From NCBI RefSeq assembly GCF_000970285.1, contig NZ_CP009516.1, forward strand, positions 3,203,036 through 3,267,035: DNA of 64,000 nt. The letters are read 5' to 3'. The DNA comes from Methanosarcina horonobensis HB-1 = JCM 15518 (GTDB taxonomy: Archaea; Halobacteriota; Methanosarcinia; Methanosarcinales; Methanosarcinaceae). The notes beneath the pieces are model-generated. The model did not search any database. It had not been told where the DNA came from and saw only the letters and a list, made by a program, of their open reading frames with translations. Made by a program: the position numbers and the translations under genes. The number at the start of each line of letters is the position of its first letter. Position 1 is the stretch's first letter. This document shows, one piece after another, positions 15,191-21,956 of this stretch.

Positions 15191-15553
15191 ATGATTAAAA
15201 GAAATGAAAGAATACGCATAGCTGATATGTCGCCAATTCAATCCTCATCAGAGTGTGAATATTTTGGGAGTCAAGACGAATGTATAAAATTATATGCTCT
15301 GTGTAAAGCATGCCCGTGTAATCAGTGCTCGGTACGCGAAGACTGCAGAGAAACACAAAATGAAATGTACGATTATATAGAGGGGATACATGGTATTTCT
15401 ATAACTTGCCCTAAAGAATATGCTCTAGAACTATCTGAAATCATGCTTGGTATAGATAAGTATGTTAAACGAAAAGTAAAGATGATTCCTGGGTGTAAAG
15501 TGGATTATAATTTTTTAAACTCTTTTGAGTATGTCAATGATATTGATAACTAA
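15191..15553 (+). CDS. cysteine-rich hypothetical protein, 120 aa
   Basis: Unrecognised. ATG behind GGGGGTAAAAAATA. The first half holds seven cysteines (ECIKLYALCKACPCNQCSVREDC), which would bind zinc or an Fe-S cluster; the second half is mixed alpha/beta. It closes the left gene block and is followed by a hairpin. Confidence 0.5.
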   Translation: MIKRNERIRIADMSPIQSSSECEYFGSQDECIKLYALCKACPCNQCSVREDCRETQNEMYDYIEGIHGISITCPKEYALELSEIMLGIDKYVKRKVKMIPGCKVDYNFLNSFEYVNDIDN

Positions 15554-15614
15554 TTTATCTCAATAAGAGGACTGCTTTCTTTTCGGTTTTGTATTCCTGG
15601 CCGCACAACCGTAG

Positions 15615-15634
15615 AAAGTTAGATTTCTAACTTT
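15615..15634 (+). terminator. hairpin after the left gene block
   Basis: AAAGTTAG-ATTT-CTAACTTT gives an 8-bp stem, followed within 25 bases by AAAATTTTTT. It lies 60 bases after the last stop and probably ends the transcript. Confidence 0.4.
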
Positions 15635-15767
15635 TAATGGATACGGGAACAAAATTTTTTGCAGAAAAAGATACTTTCCTGAAAATCAGAGTAAACAAAC
15701 TAGTCTTTTTTTACTCGTCTAATTTTCTCTTATTTTCCTCAGTAAACTATTTATTCTAATAGTTACG

Positions 15768-15789
15768 TTACTATTAATTGTAATAGTAA
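15768..15789. promoter_or_regulatory. operator-like inverted repeat before the AbrB-like gene
   Basis: TTACTATTA-ATTG-TAATAGTAA has perfect 9-bp arms. A further half-site (TAATAGTTA) lies directly before it at 15757-15765, giving three related half-sites within 35 bp. It sits 36 bases before the regulator start at 15825 and may be its autoregulatory operator. Confidence 0.45.
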
Positions 15790-15824
15790 GTAAGGAAGAT
15801 GTACAAATCTACGGGGCTTAACCT

Positions 15825-15986
15825 ATGGATGCAAATAAAGTAAAGGTGCAGCAATTGAAAACAGGTCAGCTTATCATAACTATCCCTAGATCTATTGCAG
15901 CCTCTAAAGGTTGGGGAAAGGGCACAATCTTAGAATATAAAGAAGATCGTTTCGGAGCTCTCACTCTTCAGGAGGCAAAAGAATGA
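15825..15986 (+). CDS. AbrB/SpoVT-type regulator, 53 aa
   Basis: Short swapped-hairpin DNA-binding protein: VKVQQLKTGQLIITIPRSIA followed by SKGWGKGTILEYKEDRFG has the beta-strand/turn pattern of AbrB domains. Such dimers regulate promoters and often serve as antitoxins. It overlaps the next gene (ATGA) and lies behind an inverted repeat. Confidence 0.65.
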   Translation: MDANKVKVQQLKTGQLIITIPRSIAASKGWGKGTILEYKEDRFGALTLQEAKE

Positions 15987-16180
15987 GACCTGCATTTGAA
16001 AACCTGGGCTTCATAGAGTCTCATATTGAATTAAGGTCTTTGTATACACAAACAGAAGCATTATCACGCCTTCATGAAGTCAAAGAGTACATTCTCAAAC
16101 TGGAAAAATATATATTAGAAAAAGACGGGCTTGATAAATTCTATGAGCTGCGTGGAGAAGATAAGGAGGTTAAGGCTTGA
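15983..16180 (+). CDS. small hypothetical protein, 65 aa
   Basis: Unrecognised. Overlaps genes on both sides. Helical with leucine-rich coil (ALSRLHEVKEYILKLEKYIL). Its position between regulator and serine recombinase suggests a shared regulatory role. Confidence 0.45.
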   Translation: MRPAFENLGFIESHIELRSLYTQTEALSRLHEVKEYILKLEKYILEKDGLDKFYELRGEDKEVKA

Positions 16181-16713
16181 TCAGAATCTATTATAGGGTC
16201 TCAACAGAAAAACAAGATTTTGATATGCAGTATAAGGCTATTAGGGACCTCTGCACAAGCAAAGGAATAGATTACATGTCCTGCCAGGTATATCAGGACT
16301 TTGGGATCTCTGGAACTACAGCAGACCGTCCGGACTACAAAAGATTATTATCTGAGGTACAACCCTTCGACACTCTTATTGTCTACGAAGTCTCAAGGCT
16401 TTGGAGAGACCTAGAAGAACAATCAAGAGCAATGAAAGCCTTACTCAAAAACAATGTAAATATAATATCCGTAGCTGACGGAGAAATAAAATCATTAACG
16501 GACACTCTCTTTGCTGATATCAAAGGGTCAGTAAATCAGTTCGAGGCCCGCAGGCTAAAAGAGCGAATTAATGCAGGCATCCGGGCTAAAAAAGAAAAAG
16601 TCGCTAAAGGTGAAGATTCATGGAATGGCAGGGGGCCAGATAAAGAAAAAAGAAAAACAGACGGCTATAAAGTAAGATGGGCTCGATACAGGGAGGCAAA
16701 AAATAATGTCTGA
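16177..16713 (+). CDS. serine recombinase (resolvase family), 178 aa
   Basis: Resolvase catalytic domain from the first residues: YYRVSTEKQDFDMQ with the nucleophile Ser in RVST, then YQDFGISGTTADRPDYKRLL, IVYEVSRLWRDLEE and the long helix SVNQFEARRLKERINAGIR. TTG start after AAGGAGG. The C-terminal 30 residues are basic but no clear HTH is visible. Probably resolves multimers of the replicating element or inverts a segment. Confidence 0.82.
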   Translation: MIRIYYRVSTEKQDFDMQYKAIRDLCTSKGIDYMSCQVYQDFGISGTTADRPDYKRLLSEVQPFDTLIVYEVSRLWRDLEEQSRAMKALLKNNVNIISVADGEIKSLTDTLFADIKGSVNQFEARRLKERINAGIRAKKEKVAKGEDSWNGRGPDKEKRKTDGYKVRWARYREAKNNV

Positions 16714-16752
16714 AATAGATAACCATTATTTTAATAATTATTCTACTTCCTC

Positions 16753-16866
16753 TTTTTTTTCAAAAGCGATTTAATTAATATCCTCTTCTTCTTTTCTTGG
16801 GTTCACTCTTAACATTCTTTTCTCTCTCTTTTTTCAAAAGCGATTTAATTAATATCCTCTTCTCTT
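16753..16866. repeat. two copies of a 35-bp direct repeat, 74 bp apart
   Basis: The core CAAAAGCGATTTAATTAATA followed by TCCTCTTCT occurs at 16761-16789 and 16835-16863, each after a T run. It lies between convergent genes just after the resolvase. It may be a resolution site, replication iterons, or a duplicated terminator (T-rich and TTAATTAA). Confidence 0.55.
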
Positions 16867-17000
16867 TTTGTCTATCTTTCATGGGGATCTGGTAGATCTC
16901 CCGGAAACCTCACAGCAGGCCAAAACAACAACAAAAAAAAGAGTCTTCAACCAGGCTTCAACCCGGCGAAAGGTTATTTTTTGGGTTAGATATAATCATT

Positions 17001-17921
17001 TCAAAAAACATTCGTTGTCGTTGTTTCTTCGTCAAAAACTCTACCTATCAGGCTTGGCGCTTCCTCAGCTTTCGACAGCCAAACGTTCAAAGTCGAAACA
17101 GGGATATCTGATAGTTCTGCTACCTTTCGCTTCGTGATACCTTCATCACTCACAAGCTTGCTCACCAGGTTCAGGTATGCCTGATTCACTCTTGTAAGGG
17201 TCTTAAGCTCCCTCTTAGAAAATATCTCTTCTTCTGGCTCTTTCTCTTCCTCTCCAATCTCCCTGAAATACTCATCTTTCTTCTTCAAGTAATTCTTGTA
17301 TAGGCTCTTAGAAACTCCTGTAAGCTCAAAAAGCTCATCCATCTGTGGGAGAGGTATCTGTCCTATCTGCTGATATGTCCCGTCTTTCTCGACCTTATAC
17401 GGGGCTATAAGGGGTTCCTGAATATAATCAGTCACAATTGCATAAGGCATTGCATACGTTTGCGTGAACGGCTTCCTATTTTGATCTATTACGTTCACAG
17501 CCTTCAACTTGTGGAAACAATCCAGCTGCAGCCGGATATCTCCATCAAGGAACTTAAGGTGCTGAAAATTTCCGAATAAGGCAATTTTCCGGTATCCGTA
17601 AACCTGCAAAGTCTTCGAAATTATCTTGTTTCGCTCGTCCATAAAATCACGAGAATACGCAGAAGCCCCGGCTTCCTCCCATACTACAGCGGCCTCAGTT
17701 TCCTCATTCAGTGTTTTCTTAAGCTCATCAATCCCAAAACAAATCTTTTCCTCTGAAAAATCCGGATCTACAGCCGAAGCAGCAGCCAAACAAAACACAC
17801 TCTTCCCGGATCTCCGCTTCCCTATGCACGCCTGGAACGAAGAATTTTCAAAAAGAAATGCGTTCTTCGCAACATCTACAAAATACCAGAACCAGTTGAA
17901 CAATACACTATTTTCGCTCAT
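17001..17921 (-). CDS. Zot-like P-loop ATPase with C-terminal HTH, 306 aa
   Basis: Walker A GKRRSGKS near residues 34-41 and Walker B AAVVWEE near 77-83 follow a short aromatic N-terminus (FNWFWYFVDVAKN). The domain resembles Zot/pI and related virion-morphogenesis ATPases of filamentous and other single-strand viruses. Residues about 260-295 (ITKRKVAELSDIPVSTLNVW) form a clear helix-turn-helix, an unusual fusion. No strong transmembrane helix is seen, in contrast with bacterial Zot. Transcribed leftward from the divergent promoter at 18437-18533 after the overlapping gene. Confidence 0.65.
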   Translation of the reverse strand: MSENSVLFNWFWYFVDVAKNAFLFENSSFQACIGKRRSGKSVFCLAAASAVDPDFSEEKICFGIDELKKTLNEETEAAVVWEEAGASAYSRDFMDERNKIISKTLQVYGYRKIALFGNFQHLKFLDGDIRLQLDCFHKLKAVNVIDQNRKPFTQTYAMPYAIVTDYIQEPLIAPYKVEKDGTYQQIGQIPLPQMDELFELTGVSKSLYKNYLKKKDEYFREIGEEEKEPEEEIFSKRELKTLTRVNQAYLNLVSKLVSDEGITKRKVAELSDIPVSTLNVWLSKAEEAPSLIGRVFDEETTTTNVF

Positions 17922-18436
17922 AACTTCACCTCAAGCGGAGAAATCTCGTTCTCTTCTAGGGTCCTGTTATATGCGGCAACAACCTGTCTCAGGTCCCGTT
18001 CAGACTCATAATATATGTTGCCTGACTGAGCGTTCGGAATCATGTCAGCCAAAATCGTCTTTCTCAGGGCTGCAATACATATTCTCTCAATTATTCCGGA
18101 AAATCTATACTCACATAAAATTTTCAGGTCAATATTTCTATTATATATAGAATTGATGTTTTCTATTGAATATATCTCGCTAGTGTTCATTTTAGCTTTA
18201 GATGTCTGGTCTATATACTTTTTATAGTTAGACACAATATTTTCAATCTTTTCAAGCAACTCTATATCTTTTTTATCAAAAGACAGAATTGCCATATTTT
18301 TTAAATGGCCAACAAGATCTATATAAGAAATATACTCTTGATTTTTCAGGGCCTCAGTCATAGAAATCATAATGTCCTGATACGGGTACATAAAACTAAT
18401 CGGCTTACTTCCGTCTATAAACTTATATGCGCTCAT
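17918..18436 (-). CDS. hypothetical protein co-transcribed with the ATPase, 172 aa
   Basis: Unrecognised. First gene of the leftward operon; its stop overlaps the ATG of the ATPase. Mostly helical and soluble. The middle third (about 18090-18330) is AT-richer with many ATA codons. AAGGAGGTT precedes the start. A partner of the ATPase is likely from coupling alone. Confidence 0.5.
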   Translation of the reverse strand: MSAYKFIDGSKPISFMYPYQDIMISMTEALKNQEYISYIDLVGHLKNMAILSFDKKDIELLEKIENIVSNYKKYIDQTSKAKMNTSEIYSIENINSIYNRNIDLKILCEYRFSGIIERICIAALRKTILADMIPNAQSGNIYYESERDLRQVVAAYNRTLEENEISPLEVKL

Positions 18437-18470
18437 ATGCTAACCTCCTTGTAACATATAATTCCGTTTT

Positions 18471-18517
18471 CGAATAACTATTACAATTATATAGTATATG
18501 TACTCTATAGTTATTCG
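18471..18517. promoter_or_regulatory. divergent promoter with perfect 11-bp inverted repeat
   Basis: CGAATAACTAT (18471-18481) and ATAGTTATTCG (18507-18517) are exact reverse complements around an AT-rich centre ATTATATAGTATATG. The region separates the leftward ATPase operon from the rightward coat/spike operon. A repressor bound here could control both, as in a lysogeny switch. Confidence 0.55.
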
Positions 18518-18533
18518 GGAGGTGTATAGTATA

Positions 18534-18899
18534 ATGAAGAAAGTAAACACTTATCTGTCAAATTGTTATAATCGCGGATTCACCGCCGTACTCGAATCTA
18601 AATCCGGAAAAGGCTTCCGTGCATTTTCCAGAAACGAAGGTGGGTATATGGCAGGCAATGCCATTGGAATCCTGGTCCTGCTCGTAACTCTAATGCTCTG
18701 TGCTCTCCTGTTCGGTACTTTACAGGGCCAGACAGACAGTAAAATAGCTGTCCTGCAGAGCGAAGAGGCAAACGCCAGCTATGCCAACATTAAGACCACT
18801 GGATGGGGATCTATTGACCTCTTCGGCATGGTCCCGTACGTGGCGGTCTTTATCGTAATCCTCGGCATGCTGATGGGGCTCACCAGAGAAAGCCGCTAA
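18534..18899 (+). CDS. small two-span membrane protein, coat candidate, 121 aa
   Basis: ATG at 18534 sits ten bases after GGAGGTG. Basic 30-residue N-terminus, GGYMAGNAIG, a long hydrophobic helix (ILVLLVTLMLCALLFGTL), a short polar loop with NAS sequon, and a second helix near the C-terminus (VPYVAVFIVILGMLMGL). First gene of the rightward structural run, the usual place for an abundant coat or membrane virion protein. The Gly-Gly before the helix could suggest pilin-like processing, but the fit is weak. Confidence 0.5.
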   Translation: MKKVNTYLSNCYNRGFTAVLESKSGKGFRAFSRNEGGYMAGNAIGILVLLVTLMLCALLFGTLQGQTDSKIAVLQSEEANASYANIKTTGWGSIDLFGMVPYVAVFIVILGMLMGLTRESR

Positions 18900-18917
18900 A
18901 AGGGGGTGTTCCACCTC

Positions 18918-19232
18918 ATGGAACAAACTTTTTTTTTATTTCTCGAAATCACAGCCTTCCTGATCTTCTTCTACGGAATTGAAAGAGACAGCTGGCATGG
19001 TCTTCTTATCTTTCTAAGCTCTGCAATATTTCTTGCTCTCTCTCTCGCATCATTCGATATTGAAAAAATATACGTACTCTTCAATGAAACAAGCGGAGCA
19101 ATAGAAAGCTACTCGACAACTCAATATGATTCTGTTTTCGGTTACCTAAACAGCATCATGGGTCTATTCTCTATAGCCCTTGGCCTCATCAAAATAATAG
19201 TCTATAGAGAATCAATGAAACCACAAGACTAA
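18918..19232 (+). CDS. multi-span membrane protein, 104 aa
   Basis: Unrecognised. ATG at 18918 lies 11 bases after GGGGG; a GTG at 18906 falls inside the SD. Three or four hydrophobic stretches, separated by an acidic loop with an NET sequon. Confidence 0.5.
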   Translation: MEQTFFLFLEITAFLIFFYGIERDSWHGLLIFLSSAIFLALSLASFDIEKIYVLFNETSGAIESYSTTQYDSVFGYLNSIMGLFSIALGLIKIIVYRESMKPQD

Positions 19233-19244
19233 GGGGGTCTTACT

Positions 19245-19409
19245 CTGAAATCTTTCTCTGAATTATCCCTTATTTTCTTTTCAGGATCTATGACAGGAGT
19301 CTCAGCCACTTTCGCAAGCCTTGAAAACTATTCTTTAGCTATAGGGTTTTTTCTGATAGCTATAAGTCTTACATTATTTAGGGGGGCTTCTCATGCTCAA
19401 AAAATCTGA
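19245..19409 (+). CDS. small membrane protein with possible CTG start, 54 aa
   Basis: Frame open between the previous stop and 19409. GGGGG at 19233-19237 is seven bases before a CTG at 19245; the alternative ATG at 19290 has only AGGA close by. One or two membrane helices (LAIGFFLIAISLTLF). It overlaps the next gene by 17 bases. Start and even existence are uncertain. Confidence 0.35.
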   Translation: MKSFSELSLIFFSGSMTGVSATFASLENYSLAIGFFLIAISLTLFRGASHAQKI

Positions 19410-19581
19410 AATCCCGAACGGGGAAATTATGTCTCAAAAAATTTTCTATCATTTTGTAAATATCTGCTTAATAGTAGCTGCTTTAGCAAGTGCTATACAA
19501 GGTGATTTTATCCTTTCTATTATTTTCTCTATGGCACTCGGATTTATACTTCTTGGGTCAAGGGGGGATAACAACGACTGA
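19393..19581 (+). CDS. small membrane protein, 62 aa
   Basis: Unrecognised. GGGGGG at 19381-19386 six bases before the ATG. Charged N-terminus, then two hydrophobic helices (ICLIVAALASAIQ, FILSIIFSMALGFILL). The end of the gene carries the SD for the next one. Confidence 0.5.
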   Translation: MLKKSEIPNGEIMSQKIFYHFVNICLIVAALASAIQGDFILSIIFSMALGFILLGSRGDNND

Positions 19582-20005
19582 AGAACTCAAAAAACCCGCT
19601 CCATTTTCAATGGACGTTATAGCCTACGCAGGAACCCCTAACGGAATCCCAAACGACGAACTTTCAAAAAATTGGGGGCCTCTCAACAAGCAGCTTGCCT
19701 TTTCAAACCTTTCAGAAAACGACATCCTTGACATCGAAGACACTCTAAGAATCAGAGAGCTAAAATCATCTTCAAGCCTCAGAGACTATGAACTTAGAGC
19801 CCTTGACCTCAAAGGGGCAGACCAGAGCAGCATTATTTCAAAATGCCTCAGCAGCCTTGGAAAAGGCGGGTTCCTTATAAAGCGTGCAACAACAGCAAGT
19901 CACGAGATCACAAACAAAACCGAAGAAAACAAAAAATCAAGATTCTTCGGTCTCGGATCTCCAAAACAGCAGCCTCAACAAATCCCACAGCAGGGGGGAA
20001 GATAA
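19574..20005 (+). CDS. hypothetical soluble protein, possible ACG start, about 143 aa
   Basis: Unrecognised. The only canonical in-frame start (GTG 19490) has no SD and would add a hydrophobic leader read out of frame through the previous gene. GGGGGG at 19562-19567 instead points to ACG at 19574, giving a protein starting TTEELKKPAPF. The ACG-start protein of element 1 (6000) begins TDPEERKKAL and has the same size and a similar Gly/Lys-rich tail (RFFGLGSPKQQ), so they may be counterparts. The stop shares its last A with the next ATG. Confidence 0.45.
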   Translation, partial: TTEELKKPAPFSMDVIAYAGTPNGIPNDELSKNWGPLNKQLAFSNLSENDILDIEDTLRIRELKSSSSLRDYELRALDLKGADQSSIISKCLSSLGKGGFLIKRATTASHEITNKTEENKKSRFFGLGSPKQQPQQIPQQGGR

Positions 20006-20946
20006 TGGACCTAAAACCAGTCCTCTTTCTCGCTGTCCTCAGTTCCCTGCTCTTATCCTCTCCCGTGGCCTCTGCGGCTCCATGGTCGCAGGTATCCTAC
20101 AATTCTAATATTAATCTGGGAGAATCATTCACTCATGGAGACTACACAATCACCCTTACCGACATAGCGCGAAACTGGGACGGGGATATCTATGCTCTCA
20201 TGTTCACAGTCTACAAAAACGGAATAGAAGAAGATAGAATAGCTGTCAACCTCGGCCAGAGCACAGAATTCGCAGATGGAAAATACAAACTTACATTCTC
20301 AAAATATCAATTCAAAAAAATATCAGGCAGACTCGAAGCTGCCTTAATTCCTAATTTCGAGATCTCTTCAACTACAACCCAACTCAAAGACTACAACAAA
20401 ACAACAGTTTGCGCAAAACTAACAACAGCAGAAGCAGAAAACATTAAGATAACCTGGAAAACTTCTGGGGTAGAACTTCAAAACAAACCCACATCAAAAC
20501 GCTACGAATCGCTTTCAAAAGATGGCAATCTCACAAACTCAACTCTCAAATGGTCCGGATCTGGTAGCATCATCCTCGAACTCACCTATCAGGATGTTGA
20601 CGGAAAAAAATACAATCAGTCCTATAACGTCCTGCAAAACTCAGTATACGAAGAAACAGGATTGGGAGTAAGCCCAGGACGGATTTCAGCCGAAAAAACA
20701 GTATTCAAAAACGCAGCATTCCGGGCTATGACCTATGCAAATCTCTCTCAAGCGTCAATCTCTGACCTTCGCAGCATCACCCAAACCGGGAAAGTTTCCC
20801 CTATAACCGTAAACAAATACCGTGAAAACATAGAGAAAAAACGCTTAGAAGCTGCAATCATCCGATCAATGAACTACATTCCATACTCTGAATCTGAAAA
20901 AGCAAAACTCAACAACATTCTTCATGAACTCGGGGGTAATCAATAA
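20005..20946 (+). CDS. secreted protein, 313 aa
   Basis: Signal peptide LFLAVLSSLLLSSPVASAA, then a beta-rich extracellular domain (about residues 30-230) with several sequons, followed by a helical C-terminal third (VNKYRENIEKKRLEAAI). GGGGGGAAGATA precedes the ATG. No C-terminal membrane helix is obvious. Could be a periplasmic/pseudoperiplasmic assembly or virion surface protein. Family not recognised. Confidence 0.55.
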   Translation: MDLKPVLFLAVLSSLLLSSPVASAAPWSQVSYNSNINLGESFTHGDYTITLTDIARNWDGDIYALMFTVYKNGIEEDRIAVNLGQSTEFADGKYKLTFSKYQFKKISGRLEAALIPNFEISSTTTQLKDYNKTTVCAKLTTAEAENIKITWKTSGVELQNKPTSKRYESLSKDGNLTNSTLKWSGSGSIILELTYQDVDGKKYNQSYNVLQNSVYEETGLGVSPGRISAEKTVFKNAAFRAMTYANLSQASISDLRSITQTGKVSPITVNKYRENIEKKRLEAAIIRSMNYIPYSESEKAKLNNILHELGGNQ

Positions 20947-21689
20947 TGTCTACTGCTAATACAATCGCCTCAATGCTCATACTCGAAAGCCTTATACTCG
21001 GCTTTCTCGGCTTCCTAACATTTTTCGGATATCCATCATGGATGAAAATAGCCCTTGCAAGAGTCAAAGGCAACCAGTATGTAATCAAACTCACAAGAGA
21101 CAATGCTCTGGTCCTCGAAGGAGCAAAAGAAACCGAAGGGATTTATCAAACAGCAAACGGAGTATATGAACTCGAACCGGAGGACGCTTTCAGCTTTAAT
21201 GGCTCAACCGGTGCTCTCTGGTATGCTCCGTATAATAGGGCAGTACACGCCAGGGTAATGCCTCTTCTCAAGGATCTCAAAAAATTCGGAATCGATAACT
21301 ACGGCCAGCTAATGTTTTTCTACAAAACCCCAATAGAAGAAATTCAAAAAACTAACGGAGATTCAGCTGCAGAGATCGCCTCAGTAATCCAGGGCTATGA
21401 CGGAAAAATCCTCCAGGACCTGGAGATAGTCCGGATATCCGACCTAAAAAACTTTCTAGAAAGCAGAAGCCCTGCGGCTGAAAACGGGATAATCGAACGC
21501 TATGTTAACATCGAAAGAAGAAAGCTCGGCAACCCACTCAAAAACGGAAACGTAGTCATGATGCTTATAATGGCTGCCCTTCTCGGCCTTGCCTTCGGCT
21601 ATATAATGGCAGGCGGGGGAGGAGTAGAAACGCCGGCAGGTATAGCAGCAGCCTCAAACGCTGCAAGCGGTCTAACTCAACTTCAGTAA
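20946..21689 (+). CDS. bitopic membrane protein with cytoplasmic core, 247 aa
   Basis: ATG shares its A with the previous stop. N-terminal helix (LILESLILGFLGFLTFFGY), a central globular domain of about 150 residues (YELEPEDAFSFNGSTGALWY), and a C-terminal glycine-rich helix (MMLIMAALLGLAFGYIMAGG). Similar in topology to the tail-anchored protein of element 1 at 5468. Function not recognised. Confidence 0.5.
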   Translation: MSTANTIASMLILESLILGFLGFLTFFGYPSWMKIALARVKGNQYVIKLTRDNALVLEGAKETEGIYQTANGVYELEPEDAFSFNGSTGALWYAPYNRAVHARVMPLLKDLKKFGIDNYGQLMFFYKTPIEEIQKTNGDSAAEIASVIQGYDGKILQDLEIVRISDLKNFLESRSPAAENGIIERYVNIERRKLGNPLKNGNVVMMLIMAALLGLAFGYIMAGGGGVETPAGIAAASNAASGLTQLQ

Positions 21690-21703
21690 GGGGGTATAAA
21701 AAT

Positions 21704-21952
21704 ATGGGAGTAGTAGGAGCATGGATAAAAGTACTAACAGGCTTCTTTATCCTCGGAGCAACCTTCATCTTAAATCAGCCTATCTTTGACTTTCTTTTCG
21801 CCCTTGGCACTGCAATGGGAGGCAACGCAGCCCACACAGCCGAAACACTTGACGGAGAACTGCGTTACCTTCCTGTCATAATGTCCTTGTCCTTAATTCT
21901 TTGGGGCTTCCTAGAAGCAACAAGATCAGAAAATAGTAGTTTCTGGAAGTGA
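21704..21952 (+). CDS. small two-span membrane protein, 82 aa
   Basis: Unrecognised. GGGGG seven or more bases before the ATG. Two hydrophobic helices with a polar loop between (GNAAHTAETLDGEL). Another coat or envelope candidate in the structural run. Confidence 0.5.
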   Translation: MGVVGAWIKVLTGFFILGATFILNQPIFDFLFALGTAMGGNAAHTAETLDGELRYLPVIMSLSLILWGFLEATRSENSSFWK

Positions 21953-21956
21953 GAAC

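Noticed and set aside
16868-17137. 89-codon plus-strand frame between the resolvase and the ATPase end
   Set aside because: It overlaps the 3' end of the ATPase gene on the other strand and has no SD or recognisable motif.
17626-18150. Plus-strand frame opposite the Zot-like ATPase
   Set aside because: The minus strand carries the Walker motifs, HTH and overlapping gene starts; the plus frame has none.
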